From the NCBI RefSeq assembly GCF_963677845.1, contig NZ_OY782498.1, forward strand, positions 3,355,518 to 3,419,517: DNA of 64,000 nt, given 5' to 3'. Below, piece by piece: positions 1 through 9,158 of this stretch. The position numbers were made by a program, and so were the translations under genes. Each line of letters starts with the position of its first letter. Within the stretch, counting starts at the first letter, position 1. The notes below the pieces were generated by a model. That model saw nothing but the letters and a program-made list of their open reading frames with translations. It did not search any database and was not told the DNA's origin. This DNA is from an uncultured Pseudodesulfovibrio sp. Lineage in GTDB: Bacteria > Desulfobacterota > Desulfovibrionia > Desulfovibrionales > Desulfovibrionaceae.

Positions 1-1576
1 GGCGCGTCTTTTCCTGCACAATTCGCATCGGACCACCGTGTTGCTTGAGCCGGATCACAAGATGGCCCGCAAACAGTCAAAGGTGGAATCTGATCGTTTG
101 GCCGCAGCCAAGGCCGCAATGACTGATGATCAAATTGCCGCAGTCATGGCGGATGCCGAGGAATTGAATCGATTGCAGGCCGCGCCTGACAGCCCGGAAG
201 CCCTTGCTTCCATTCCGCGTCTGGCTGTGGCTGATTTGCCGCGTGAAAACCGGATTATCCCCACGGAAATCCGTGAAGTCGCAGGTCGGAAAATGCTCTA
301 TCACGACCTGCCTACCAACGGCATCGGGTATCTCGATTTTGGGTTTGATCTTTCCTGCGTACCCGAGAATTTGTTGCCATACATGGGCGTTTTTGGTCGG
401 GCAATGCTGGAGTCTGGCACGACCAAGCGTGATTATGTGGATCTGTCCCAGCGTATAGCCTGCACTTCTGGTGGTATCTGGACGCAGCCATTTTCTTCAC
501 CGGTCCGTGATTCTCAGGATGCGGCTGCACGACTTTTCATCCGCACCAAGGCCACAGGCGACAAGCTTGCCCCGACCCTTGAAATTCTTACCGAGATTCT
601 GACTTCGGCCACGCTCGACAACAAAGAGCGCTTTTCCCGGATTGTTTCCGAGGCCCGCGCCCGCGCCGAGCAGCGGTTGGTTCCTTCAGGTCACATGGTG
701 GTCGCCACGCGCCTTCGTGCCCGGACCCACGTTGGACATGCCATGGAAGAAGCCATGTCCGGCCTGACCAATTTGAACTTTCTGCGTCATCTCGAACAAC
801 GTATCGAAGAAGATTTCCAATCCGTGGCACAGGATCTTGAGCAACTGCGTACACTCGTTATTGCCCGGAACAACCTGATTATCAACGCCACTATGGATGG
901 GGCTACCTTCACTCCCATTGAAACCGAAATAGGTTCAGTGGTCGCTTCTCTGCCTGAATCCGAAGCCGCTGTCGTGGCCCGTGTCATCCCGGATCTGCCT
1001 ATTCGTGAAGGTCTCGCTATTCCGGCGCAGGTCAACTATGTGGGCAAAGGATGCAACGTGGCCGAGCACGGTTTCAACTTCACCGGCGCAGCTCAAGTGG
1101 TGAACAAGCTTATTCGTACCGGGTATCTCTGGGAAAAGGTTCGTGTGCAGGGCGGTGCCTACGGCGCATTTTGCCTCATGGATCGTATGGCTGGATCGAT
1201 GTCGTTTGTCTCTTATCGTGATCCCAACGTGGCTGACACTGTGGCCGCGTTCGACGCTGTGGCCGAGTATCTCGACACTTTCGATGTTGCCGGGGATGAG
1301 CTTGAAAAAGCCGTTATCGGCGCTATCGGTGAAATCGATACCTACCAGTTGCCTGACGCCAAGGGCTTTACCGCGCTTGTCCGGCATTTGACTGATCAAG
1401 ACGATGCGTTCTTACAAGCCATTCGTGAAGATGCATTGAACGCGACCGAAGCTGATTTCCGAGCTTTTGCCGAAGCCATGCGCATCAACGCCAAGCATGG
1501 CTCCATCTGCGTGCTCGGTGACAGTTTGGCCATGGAAAATGCTGGGCTGGATTTGGATATTCGACAGGTTTTGTAA
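1..1576 (+). CDS. Presequence-protease-type M16C metallopeptidase, C-terminal part (5' truncated by window)
   Basis: The reading frame is open from base 2, before the first possible start (GTG at 38), so the gene begins upstream of the window. The visible ~525 residues match the C-terminal half of PreP/insulinase-like M16C peptidases, which degrade peptides inside a closed two-half chamber. Typical of this half are the YVGKG stretch and the VQGGAYGAFC segment, followed by a long helical tail. The catalytic HxxEH motif belongs to the N-terminal half and is outside the window, so activity cannot be judged here. The gene ends with TAA and is followed by a repeat hairpin and a terminator, in a convergent junction with the next gene. 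The family assignment is firm; the substrate is unknown. Confidence 0.85.
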   Translation, partial: ARLFLHNSHRTTVLLEPDHKMARKQSKVESDRLAAAKAAMTDDQIAAVMADAEELNRLQAAPDSPEALASIPRLAVADLPRENRIIPTEIREVAGRKMLYHDLPTNGIGYLDFGFDLSCVPENLLPYMGVFGRAMLESGTTKRDYVDLSQRIACTSGGIWTQPFSSPVRDSQDAAARLFIRTKATGDKLAPTLEILTEILTSATLDNKERFSRIVSEARARAEQRLVPSGHMVVATRLRARTHVGHAMEEAMSGLTNLNFLRHLEQRIEEDFQSVAQDLEQLRTLVIARNNLIINATMDGATFTPIETEIGSVVASLPESEAAVVARVIPDLPIREGLAIPAQVNYVGKGCNVAEHGFNFTGAAQVVNKLIRTGYLWEKVRVQGGAYGAFCLMDRMAGSMSFVSYRDPNVADTVAAFDAVAEYLDTFDVAGDELEKAVIGAIGEIDTYQLPDAKGFTALVRHLTDQDDAFLQAIREDALNATEADFRAFAEAMRINAKHGSICVLGDSLAMENAGLDLDIRQVL

Positions 1577-1580
1577 GTAA

Positions 1581-1670
1581 GCCTACCGGCGGTCGCTTTC
1601 AGCGGGACCAGAGAACCCTTTGAAAAGGGTTCTCTGGACTCTCCTAAACTTTTTGTGTCGCTTCGCGAGG
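1581..1670 (-). repeat. Intergenic hairpin repeat, family B, copy 1
   Basis: Read on the minus strand it runs AGCGACACAAAAAGTTTAGG, then a hairpin with 11-bp arms CCAGAGAACCC/GGGTTCTCTGG, then a GC-rich end CCGCCGGTAGGC. The same order (AAAAGTTT-AGGA, hairpin around AACCCTTTTCAAAGGGTT, CCGCCGGAGGC) recurs at 35946-36037 and 40085-40204. The hairpin arms differ between copies but stay complementary. Confidence 0.7.
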
Positions 1671-1714
1671 GGGGATACCAGTTTGGTGGGAGAATCTGAG
1701 AATTGTATTAAAAG

Positions 1715-1740
1715 GAGTCGGATGTCCGGCTCTTTTTTTT
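1715..1740 (+). terminator. Rho-independent terminator
   Basis: Hairpin with arms GAGTCGGA and TCCGGCTC and a 2-base loop, followed by nine T residues. It is preceded by AAAAG, so weak bidirectional action is possible. It lies about 140 bases after the protease stop codon, between the two repeats. Confidence 0.75.
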
Positions 1741-1770
1741 TGGGTAAGTGAAGGATTAAACATTTTTTAA

Positions 1771-1950
1771 TGGAGTACTTTGGGATGCAACACATCCCAA
1801 TAACAGTTCTTTTCCCCTAATAGCGTGAGGCTTGGGAGAGTGGTGCAGATGTGTTTTTTTTCGGGCCAAACCGACTGCAGACGTAGCAGCGCTACGTTGA
1901 GGATCGGTTTACACACGAAAAATGTGCAGATGCGCCGCTATCGCGAGCCG
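1771..1950 (+). repeat. Structured intergenic repeat, family A, copy 1
   Basis: About 180 bases, matching the reverse complement of 39836-40016. It begins GGAGTACTTTGGGATG and has a first hairpin TTGGGATG/CATCCCAA. A CTTTTCCCC stretch follows, then a long outer stem starting AGGCTTGGGAGAGTGGTGCA and closing with TGCAGATGCGCCGCT. Nested inside are arms AAACCGA/TCGGTTT and ACGTAGC/GCTACGT. In the other copy the AAACCGA/TCGGTTT pair is replaced by GTTTCA/TGAAAC, so pairing is kept while sequence changes. The copy ends 3 bases before the stop codon of the adjacent methyltransferase gene. Confidence 0.75.
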
Positions 1951-1953
1951 CGT

Positions 1954-2670
1954 CTACCCCATTTCTGGTTCTGTTTTCCAAGCGAAAAGTGGTGTTATGG
2001 GCTTCATGTTGGTGAAGTCCACGCGGACGGCGACGAATGCACCGACTGACGGGGGGAGGATACTGGAACTGATAAGTTTGGAAACACCCGTGTTTTTCCA
2101 CGTTTTGGTTGGACCGGCGAGCACTGAGCGGGCCAAAGTCGGGCGGAAGCCTGTGGCGCGCTTGATGAGGTCCTGCATCTCGCACCATGTGAACCAGTTG
2201 GCCTTGGCCATGGTGGACCCTGAGTTGCGGATGTTCATGGTGTAATAAAGTGAATTCTTGTTCAGGAATCCGATGAGTAAACCTTTCTCGGCAACGCGGG
2301 CCGCTTCCGTGAGCATGGCCTCTGGTTCATCCGTGAATTCCAGCACTGACCAGAGGAACGCGTAGTCGAATTCGTTGTCTGAAAATCCCATGTGTTCGCC
2401 GTGGCCCAGATGGAGCTTCGCACGGTTCCCAAAGCGTTTTCTGGCAGCCATGATCATTTCCGGGCTGTTGTCAATACCGGTAACGTCCAAACCCATTTGA
2501 TAGAGCATATCCAAAAATAAACCGGTTCCACAGCCGACTTCCAGTAGTTTATGCTTTCGTCTGGGCCATCCTGCCAGCACGTTTTGCAACAGCCGAGCTT
2601 CCTGATCGAGCGCAAAGCGTCCTTCGGGAGTGTCAAACCATGCTTCATATGTGTCAGGATTCCATGCCAT
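1954..2670 (-). CDS. Class I SAM-dependent methyltransferase
   Basis: A 238-residue soluble protein with a class I methyltransferase Rossmann core. Motif I is LLEVGCGTG at about residues 42-50, the acidic residue after strand 2 is in VTGIDNSPE, and strand 4 is FDYAFLWSVLEF. This fold moves a methyl group from S-adenosylmethionine to an acceptor, which the sequence does not identify. The ATG is preceded by GAGGAA at a normal distance. The gene stands alone: repeat A abuts its 3' end and a sigma-54 regulator lies upstream on the same strand after about 120 bases. UbiE/BioC-type annotations would be overreach. Confidence 0.75.
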   Translation of the reverse strand: MAWNPDTYEAWFDTPEGRFALDQEARLLQNVLAGWPRRKHKLLEVGCGTGLFLDMLYQMGLDVTGIDNSPEMIMAARKRFGNRAKLHLGHGEHMGFSDNEFDYAFLWSVLEFTDEPEAMLTEAARVAEKGLLIGFLNKNSLYYTMNIRNSGSTMAKANWFTWCEMQDLIKRATGFRPTLARSVLAGPTKTWKNTGVSKLISSSILPPSVGAFVAVRVDFTNMKPITPLFAWKTEPEMG

Positions 2671-2790
2671 GTTATCAGTTCCTCAATAAAAGAATGTCAC
2701 CTTTCGAAGTATGACTCTCTTGTCCGTCTCTGTAAACAGGAATAGCGCGAACAGGTTCTTCTGATGTTATAGTCCCGGAGATGAAGGATC

Positions 2791-4200
2791 TCAATCCGCT
2801 TGGATTTTATACGCCTTGAGCTTGCGGTAGAGTGAACTACGTTCAAGGCCAATGGCTTTGGCTAGTTGTGAAATGTTACCTTCGAATTCCTTGAGTTTAG
2901 CTTCAAGAAAGCGGGCCTCGAAATCGGCGCGTGCCTGTTTGAGATCAGCAGGACCTTCGGAAATCAGGGTGTCCATGGATGATTCGTCGTTTTCCGGATG
3001 GGTGGGGTCGACGACGGGAGAGGTGGAGGCTGTTTGTTTGAATTCAGGAGGAAGACGGTCTGCCGTGACAACATCCCCGGCGTACATGATAAACATGCGT
3101 TCCACAAAATTTTTGAGTTCACGAACATTCCCGGGCCAAGGGTAACTTTTGAGGATTTCGATGGCGTCCTGATTAAATCCGATGGGCTTGAACCCGTGCT
3201 GTTGGACCAGTGTGGACATGAAATCTTCAATGAGCAGGGGGATGTCCTCAATGCGGTCTCGCAGGGGAGGCAATTCCAGAGGAAAGACCTTAAGCCGATA
3301 ATAGAGGTCTTCGCGGAAATTCCCCGCCTCGATTTCTTTAGCTAAATCTTTATTCGTCGCCGCGATGACTCGTACGTCTACGGTAATGGTTTTTCGTCCA
3401 CCGACATGTTCGAAAGATTGTTCCTGAAGGATACGTAGGATTTTTGCCTGAGTCTTTAAACTCATATCGCCGATTTCGTCGAGGAAGAGGATGGAGCCGT
3501 TAGCCAACTCAAATTTTCCTTCCTTGGCTTTGTCCGCACCGGTAAAGGCCCCTTTTTCATGACCGAACAGTTCGGATTCGATCAGTTCTTCAGGGATGGC
3601 TGCGCAGTTGACGGCAACCAGTGGTCGGTCGGATCGGCCAGATTGATCGTGGATTGATCGAGCTACAATTTCCTTGCCGGTTCCGTTTTCACCGGTAATG
3701 AGTACCCATGAATCCGTCGGAGCGACACGACCAATGACTTGCTTGAGGTTGGATATGGCATCGGATTCTCCGGTCAAATTGACTCTTTGTTCGGAATTGA
3801 TGCGGGTTTTGAGAGCAATATTTTCCTGACGAAGGCGGGAGAATTCAAGACCGTTACGGGAAGAAACAACAACTTTTTCAAGGGACAAGGGTTTTTCGAT
3901 GAAATCGAAGGCGCCCTTCTTCAGTGCTTTGACTGCTGTCTCAATGGTGCCGTGTCCGGAGATCATGATGACGGGCAATCCCTCGTAGTCGCGGGCGATA
4001 ATGTCGAGCACTTCCAATCCGTCCATGCCGGGAAGCCAAATGTCGAGGAATATGAGATCAGGAATGTCCGTTCCCAGTAATTCAAGTCCGTCTTCGCCGG
4101 ATTCGGCCTCAACGACTTCAAGGCCTTCGTCTTCCAGAATGCCGCGCAAGGAAATGCGAATACCTTCTTCGTCGTCTATGATGAGAATTTTTCCTGGCAT
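2791..4200 (-). CDS. Sigma-54-dependent response regulator (NtrX/NtrC type)
   Basis: A 469-residue three-domain activator. A receiver domain (about 1-120) starts MPGKILIIDDEEG, carries phospho-acceptor Asp in LIFLDIWLPGMDG and ends with the conserved lysine in FIEKPLS. The AAA+ domain (about 140-375) has Walker A GENGTGKE, the sigma-54 contact loop GAFTGA and Walker B LFLDEIGD. A Fis-type helix-turn-helix closes it (GNISQLAKAIGLERSSLYRK). The tail before the HTH resembles NtrX more than NtrC. The frame is open for 22 more codons upstream, but the ATG at 4200 has AAGGAG just before it and begins the receiver domain, so it is chosen. No sensor kinase is adjacent, so the signal and targets are unknown. 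Confidence 0.9.
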   Translation of the reverse strand: MPGKILIIDDEEGIRISLRGILEDEGLEVVEAESGEDGLELLGTDIPDLIFLDIWLPGMDGLEVLDIIARDYEGLPVIMISGHGTIETAVKALKKGAFDFIEKPLSLEKVVVSSRNGLEFSRLRQENIALKTRINSEQRVNLTGESDAISNLKQVIGRVAPTDSWVLITGENGTGKEIVARSIHDQSGRSDRPLVAVNCAAIPEELIESELFGHEKGAFTGADKAKEGKFELANGSILFLDEIGDMSLKTQAKILRILQEQSFEHVGGRKTITVDVRVIAATNKDLAKEIEAGNFREDLYYRLKVFPLELPPLRDRIEDIPLLIEDFMSTLVQQHGFKPIGFNQDAIEILKSYPWPGNVRELKNFVERMFIMYAGDVVTADRLPPEFKQTASTSPVVDPTHPENDESSMDTLISEGPADLKQARADFEARFLEAKLKEFEGNISQLAKAIGLERSSLYRKLKAYKIQAD

Positions 4201-4278
4201 GGATACTCCTTGCGGGCTGGTGTAATGTGCAATCCCTCTTATAGAATACAGAGCCGGATGATTCAAGGGATCGGCGTG

Positions 4279-5427
4279 TTAGAAATCCCAGTGTTTTTTA
4301 CGCATCCATGCGTAGGAGCGTACTCCGTGGACCATTTCGGCCAGAGGAGTGCTCGCCGCATTGACGAAAATTTTGAGACTTGATGGACCGATCCATTGCA
4401 TGCCTTTGAACAAAGTCCAGCGGAGTCGATTGGACGCCTTGAGTTCCGGCATGATCTGTTGATGCAGTCGACGGGTATACACCGGGCCGGGGTTGGTGTT
4501 GGTGGCAAGTCCATGGGCGACGGCTTCGCCAGCATACATGCCTGAGCACATGGCGAAAAAGATGCCTTCTCCGAAAAGTGGCTCAACGAATCCTCCAGCG
4601 TCCCCGGCCAACAATGTGACGCCGAATACCGGGTCTTCCAGATAATTCCCATAAGGCAAGGGGTGCCCTTGAAGGTCGGGTATAGCCTTGGAATCTACCT
4701 TGAGAAAGTCTAGATATTCTTTAAACAGTTGAGAAAATTTATGATTATCTGACTTGAGCCCACAGATACCGACGATGACGGTATTGTGATTGGGGAAGAC
4801 CCATCCATAACCTGCTTCCATGAAACCAATGTAGAGTTCGGGGTATTTGACTGGTCTAGGGAAGTCTTTTGCGTCCAAACGGATTTCTATGGTTGCGGCC
4901 ATGAGTTGCTTCATTCGGTCGCGGTCTATGTTGGGGAAGGCTTTTCGTACAACTGAATTAGCCCCATCCGCACCGATGATATATTTCCCTTGGAACGTTT
5001 CACCGTTGTTGCAGGTGATAATGCCCTTTTTAAGGTCACAGGCAACGACTTTGGTCTCCTGAAATACCGTTGCCCCAGCTGTTTCGGCTTTGGCGAGCAG
5101 GTGCGCATCAAATACCGTTCTGTCCACGAAATGAAAGGGGAAAGATGTTTCCCCTTCAGCCAGAAGGCCGTCAAAGGTGTGGATAGCGTATTGGTTTGAT
5201 GCAAAGTTGAGAGCGCCAACGTTGGAGAGCAACCCCGGGGTTTCCCCGTAGAGGTGTTCAAGGAGTTTGACGGATTTCCACGTCAGCAGTCCTCCACAGA
5301 GTTTTTTTCGTGGGAATGAGGCTCTATCCAGTATTGCCACGGAATGGCCAGCTCGTGCCAATGAAAATCCGGCTGCACTGCCAGCCAGACCGCCTCCGCA
5401 GATGATGGTGTCGAATTGTTGTGTCAT
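4279..5427 (-). CDS. Geranylgeranyl-reductase-family FAD-dependent oxidoreductase
   Basis: A 382-residue flavoprotein. The N-terminus has the dinucleotide-binding GxGxxG-type motif (IICGGGLAGSAAG), followed by PRKKLCGGLLTWKS, typical of the geranylgeranyl reductase branch. A second FAD motif is GADGAN near residue 150 and a third is LAGDAGGFVEPLFGEG near 280. Members reduce isoprenoid double bonds or act as related flavin dehydrogenases; the substrate cannot be read from the sequence. GGAGAT precedes the ATG. It is divergent from the outer-membrane protein gene, with about 100 bases between the starts. The next gene downstream on the same strand is the response regulator, about 80 bases away, so cotranscription is possible. 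Confidence 0.8.
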   Translation of the reverse strand: MTQQFDTIICGGGLAGSAAGFSLARAGHSVAILDRASFPRKKLCGGLLTWKSVKLLEHLYGETPGLLSNVGALNFASNQYAIHTFDGLLAEGETSFPFHFVDRTVFDAHLLAKAETAGATVFQETKVVACDLKKGIITCNNGETFQGKYIIGADGANSVVRKAFPNIDRDRMKQLMAATIEIRLDAKDFPRPVKYPELYIGFMEAGYGWVFPNHNTVIVGICGLKSDNHKFSQLFKEYLDFLKVDSKAIPDLQGHPLPYGNYLEDPVFGVTLLAGDAGGFVEPLFGEGIFFAMCSGMYAGEAVAHGLATNTNPGPVYTRRLHQQIMPELKASNRLRWTLFKGMQWIGPSSLKIFVNAASTPLAEMVHGVRSYAWMRKKHWDF

Positions 5428-5527
5428 GAATGAATCTCCGAATGGAGAAGATAATACACTGTCTGTAGTGCCTCACGCAAGTCAAAGCCGACTTGCAATA
5501 GCAAGACAGGGAGCTTATGGAGTTGTA

Positions 5528-6691
5528 ATGTCACAAAATAGGGGAGTCGTTGGAGCGGCAATTATTGTTTTGATTTTTGGATTTATGATTGCACTGGCTG
5601 GGGTTTCACAGGCTGACGGTGATGCCAAGTTCGTGGAAGTCATGGATGATGCTTCTGATGTGGCGAAAGAAGAAAATCTCTCCTTTTTCGATCGTTTGGT
5701 TTTTGCGCCCGTGCCTATGGTCAATCCGACCTTGGGAGCTGGTTTGACTGGCGTTGTCATGTATATGCATCCCAAGGATGATTTCGGGAATGACCCTGAA
5801 AAGAAGGAAAATGCCGAACTGCATTCCATGACAGGGGTTGCCGCCATGTATACCTCTAACGAGAGTTGGGCGACTGGGGCTTTTCATAAGGGTTTTTATG
5901 CCAATGATCGTTTCCGAGGAACAGCGTATCTTGCCTATGGCGAATTTAATTTAAAATTTTATGGTGTTGGCAACGATTCATTGCTGAGGGACAGGCCGCT
6001 TAAATACAATGCGAATATTACGGCATTTCAAACGACTTTTTCCGCCAAGATTTCGGATCATTGGTATATAGGGCCGAAAATCAAGGTGTTTAATTGGGGG
6101 CTTGGGATTGATCTTTCCAAGTTGCATCCAGTTTTACCTTATCTCAAACATTCCGTGACCACGGCTGGTCTTGGTCTGGCGGGGGAGTGGGATACCACCA
6201 ATCATAGTGTGTTTGCGACCAAGGGGGGCAAGTTTAAGTTTGATGCCATGAATTATAATGACGCATGGGGTGGCGATTACAATTACAACAAGGCTTCTTC
6301 AAGTTATGCTCATTATTTTGGATTATCAGAAAGGTTTGTTGTCAGTTCCATGGCAGAGCTGAATATTTCTGGTGGCAACACTCCTTTTTTTGATATGCCG
6401 TTCTTGCCTTTGCGCGGTTTTCCATATGCGGAATATGTCGATAAACAGTCGGCATCCATTCAGGCGGAAGCAAATTACAAGTTGACCAAGCGGTGGGGTG
6501 TCAACGTGTTCGGGGGGCTTGGCTGGGTGGCCGGTGAAGTGGGCAATCTTTTTCAAAAACCGACTATTCCCACAGGCGGTTTCGGTGTGCGTTATCTCTT
6601 GTCTGAGAAAGAAAAAATGTATTTGAGCACGGAAGTCGGATTCGGACCGGATTCCCAGGCTCTGTATTTCAGGGTAGGAGAATGGTTTTAG
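5528..6691 (+). CDS. Outer-membrane beta-barrel protein, BamA/surface-antigen (D15) family
   Basis: A 387-residue protein with a signal peptide (hydrophobic core IIVLIFGFMIALAG, cleavage expected after SQA). The rest is dominated by alternating amphipathic strands rich in aromatic and glycine residues. It ends in phenylalanine (FRVGEWF), as expected for a barrel inserted by BamA. The late LPLRGFPYAEYVDKQS region resembles the RGF-containing loop of Omp85 proteins. There is room for a barrel but not for POTRA domains, so it is a short Omp85-like barrel rather than BamA itself. The frame is open back to 5267 but that part lies antisense over the neighbouring flavoprotein; ATG 5528 has GGAG six bases upstream and starts the signal peptide. 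Confidence 0.7.
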   Translation: MSQNRGVVGAAIIVLIFGFMIALAGVSQADGDAKFVEVMDDASDVAKEENLSFFDRLVFAPVPMVNPTLGAGLTGVVMYMHPKDDFGNDPEKKENAELHSMTGVAAMYTSNESWATGAFHKGFYANDRFRGTAYLAYGEFNLKFYGVGNDSLLRDRPLKYNANITAFQTTFSAKISDHWYIGPKIKVFNWGLGIDLSKLHPVLPYLKHSVTTAGLGLAGEWDTTNHSVFATKGGKFKFDAMNYNDAWGGDYNYNKASSSYAHYFGLSERFVVSSMAELNISGGNTPFFDMPFLPLRGFPYAEYVDKQSASIQAEANYKLTKRWGVNVFGGLGWVAGEVGNLFQKPTIPTGGFGVRYLLSEKEKMYLSTEVGFGPDSQALYFRVGEWF

Positions 6692-6705
6692 CCTGAATTG
6701 TCCTT

Positions 6706-7188
6706 CTACATGGTATTAATCAAAGAGGTGGGGTTCTTTCCTTCTTTTTTGAGTTTCAGATATACACGTACATCCTTGTCCAATTTGGAAATAATGGATT
6801 TGGAAAGCCTTGCTCGTTGGGTACGACGTACCGGGGTGGAAAAGGTAAACCCATCAGCCATGGTTACGTGGAGTTCGAAAAGGACCTGAGTCGTTGGCGT
6901 AACTTTTTTGTAGCTATCCTGAGGCGCAGCATCGATTTTTATTTCTTTGAACAGCTTTTTGTTCGTTTTGACGTAGTTGGCGATGCGGTCAATTTCTTTG
7001 CTGGTGAAATCCTTTCGGTTCAGGGTCCCACTGAATTTGAGTTGCCTTTGTGCTCTGTTGGTAAAGACCGAATCCCCTTTACGCACGACGTCCAGATTGA
7101 AGAAAATGACGAGCGCTGTGACTGCAAGGAGAATCAAGAGAGTATTTCTGGTCCATTCCATGGTCTTGGAAGAGCGTCGTCGCTTCAT
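6706..7188 (-). CDS. Hypothetical single-pass membrane-anchored protein
   Basis: A 160-residue protein I do not recognise. A basic N-terminus (MKRRRSSK) is followed by one transmembrane helix at about residues 13-31 (TLLILLAVTALVIFF). The rest is a basic soluble domain expected on the periplasmic side. It mixes helix and strand, contains RTQRARLSKSIISKLDKDVRVYLKLKK near the end, and has no cysteine or obvious catalytic motif. The frame extends upstream to 7335, but ATG 7188 has AGGAG five bases before it and directly precedes the membrane anchor. It is convergent with the outer-membrane protein gene and divergent from the maf gene. Confidence 0.6.
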   Translation of the reverse strand: MKRRRSSKTMEWTRNTLLILLAVTALVIFFNLDVVRKGDSVFTNRAQRQLKFSGTLNRKDFTSKEIDRIANYVKTNKKLFKEIKIDAAPQDSYKKVTPTTQVLFELHVTMADGFTFSTPVRRTQRARLSKSIISKLDKDVRVYLKLKKEGKNPTSLINTM

Positions 7189-7382
7189 GCAATCTCCTGT
7201 TGTCGGATAGTCTGTTTGGAGTGGCGACCATACAAAGAATCGGCTGGATGGAAAAGGAAAAGAGCGTAAAGCTTGGAGAAGGGCGGCTCTCTTGACAAAA
7301 TAGAGGGTGGAAGCCAAGTTGCACAGTTGAGGCAACCGTGTGCCAAACGGATATCCCTTTGTAACGCAACATCATTGAACCT

Positions 7383-9158
7383 ATGGAAAATAGTAAAATA
7401 GCCGCTCTTGTTGAACTAGGTATTCTGTGTCGAGGGGAACCTGTAGAGGTTGTCGGGGATGGCGGCATGGATTCCGGTCCGCATAAATATTCCGGGCATG
7501 ACCAATTGTGCCAGTATGAAAATCCATCGTGTCGGTATCCTTTTGAAGATTCATCCATACCCGCGTTTGAGTACTATACATCGGATATGACCATTGGAGA
7601 GGCCTTGGCCCACACGCGTCTTGTTGTGATGCTTGGTGTGGCAGATTCGGAAGCCTTAAAAGTATGCTTGGCAAATCCTAACCTGATACTCGTGATTTTT
7701 GAGCCGGATGAAAGAGTGTTGATCCATTTCTTGGAATCAGTCAGGTTGGCTGGCTTGAATCGAAAGAACTTTTTTTGTTTCACCGGCGATCCATACTCTT
7801 TCAACCCCGCACTGCAGGATTTGTTGCCCGGCGATATGTTTAAGGTTGGCACTCCTGCTTTTTTCATGACCGATCGTATTCGTGAAGACTATGGAACGTG
7901 GGCGAAAGATGTTATTGAATATTTGGAAATTCTTCATTACCGACATGTGATTTATCCTCTGTCTGGTCAGACATTGGCGAGATCCCGTCCATTTAGGGAT
8001 ATTCACCGAGGGATTATCTGTGATCAACAGATTCACGCCTACGAGAACATCAAGGATTGGATGTCTTTTCCGTCTATTGCTGGATTGAGAAATCGATTCT
8101 CAGGCGGCTCTGCCATTCTGGTGGCTGCAGGTCCCGACTTGCCTGAAAAGTTTGAATATATTCAGCGTAATATTGACCGAGTGGTGGTCATCTGCGTGAA
8201 CAACGCCATTAAACCTTTGGTAGAAGCGGGAATTCATCCTCATTTCGTTGTTATCAACGACACCTCTATTTCCTCGGGACAGGTATTTAAGCACATCCCC
8301 AAAATGCCGGAGACCATTCTGGTTGGTCATTGCCTATCTGATCTTGGTGGAGACAGGTTTAGGCAGAAGTATTTATTTGGCAGCTTCTTGCCGGAATTGT
8401 TTGGTGAAAGAGATATGTTCCGTTTACACGGATCAGTTATTTCCACGGCCTTTGCCTTGGCAAAACACCTTGGCTGCGAGCAATGTGCTTTGGTCGGCGC
8501 ACAACTCGCTTCCGAGAACCCTTGGGGGTTAGGGTATGCAAAAGGTACAGTGGGCAAGGATGTTGAGGAAGTCTCTCGGCCACTTGTTAATCAATACCCG
8601 CAATTATATCCGACAATTACGCCCTTTGGTGACCAGCTTTATACGACGCTTAATTTCAGGGACGCGGCTCTGTGGCTTGGCGAAGTCGTCAGGCTGTCTG
8701 GGGTGAAGTGTGTGAATACGTCGAAATCAAGTATTCTTTATGGTCGGGAGATGCGTTACGAAGCTGAACCGAATTTTGATGAGATACCGGTAAAACGTGT
8801 CATGGCTGATTTGTTTCGGACCGAACCGCCGCGAGTGGATCGGAAGGAAGTGAAGCGGTACCTTCATCACGAACTCGCTCTTTGGGCCAGTGTCCGTGAT
8901 GCTGCGAAAGCCATTCTTGCGGAAGAAGGGACAGCTCTCACGGCTAAGGGGATGGCTGTTTTGAGTCAGTTGGACAAGAGTAATGTCACGTATTTACTTG
9001 AGCGATATGAAGGTTATTTGAATGGGATTTTTTATCCCAAGGTCTTCAAGGGCGATGAATCAACGCGAGAGGAAGGTTTGCGATATTATTTCACGTATCT
9101 TTGTCGGATGTGTGACGATTTTCTTGTAAAGTTGAACTCTGCGGCCCGTGTTTTTTAA
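7383..9158 (+). CDS. Motility accessory factor-like protein (DUF115/MptE-like)
   Basis: A 591-residue soluble protein of the DUF115 group, which includes Maf proteins needed to put nonulosonic-type sugars on flagellin and the archaeal MptE pyrophosphokinase. The core lies at about residues 215-430: SAILVAAGPDLPE, then VVICVNNAIKPLVEAGIHPHFVVINDTS, then SVISTAFALAKHLGC followed by ALVGAQL. Known Maf proteins act as protein O-glycosyltransferases; that role here is inference supported by the glycan island 2 kb away. No strong ribosome site precedes ATG 7383; an ATG at 7473 is a possible alternative. Its TAA overlaps the stop codon of the convergent nadE gene. Confidence 0.75.
   Translation: MENSKIAALVELGILCRGEPVEVVGDGGMDSGPHKYSGHDQLCQYENPSCRYPFEDSSIPAFEYYTSDMTIGEALAHTRLVVMLGVADSEALKVCLANPNLILVIFEPDERVLIHFLESVRLAGLNRKNFFCFTGDPYSFNPALQDLLPGDMFKVGTPAFFMTDRIREDYGTWAKDVIEYLEILHYRHVIYPLSGQTLARSRPFRDIHRGIICDQQIHAYENIKDWMSFPSIAGLRNRFSGGSAILVAAGPDLPEKFEYIQRNIDRVVVICVNNAIKPLVEAGIHPHFVVINDTSISSGQVFKHIPKMPETILVGHCLSDLGGDRFRQKYLFGSFLPELFGERDMFRLHGSVISTAFALAKHLGCEQCALVGAQLASENPWGLGYAKGTVGKDVEEVSRPLVNQYPQLYPTITPFGDQLYTTLNFRDAALWLGEVVRLSGVKCVNTSKSSILYGREMRYEAEPNFDEIPVKRVMADLFRTEPPRVDRKEVKRYLHHELALWASVRDAAKAILAEEGTALTAKGMAVLSQLDKSNVTYLLERYEGYLNGIFYPKVFKGDESTREEGLRYYFTYLCRMCDDFLVKLNSAARVF

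Larger units (their letters stand above)
1577..1953. other. Convergent intergenic region holding repeats only
   Basis: This 377-base gap lies between two convergent genes. It contains family B repeat copy 1, a terminator hairpin and family A repeat copy 1, which together fill most of it. Short open frames here have no recognisable product, and I see no gene. Confidence 0.7.

Noticed and set aside
1577..1953. tRNA or other known small RNA in the hairpin-rich gap
   Set aside because: The stems do not form a cloverleaf, and the sequence recurs elsewhere as a repeat.
5267..5527. N-terminal extension of the outer-membrane protein
   Set aside because: It would run antisense over the divergent flavoprotein gene, and the signal peptide starts at ATG 5528 with a good ribosome site.
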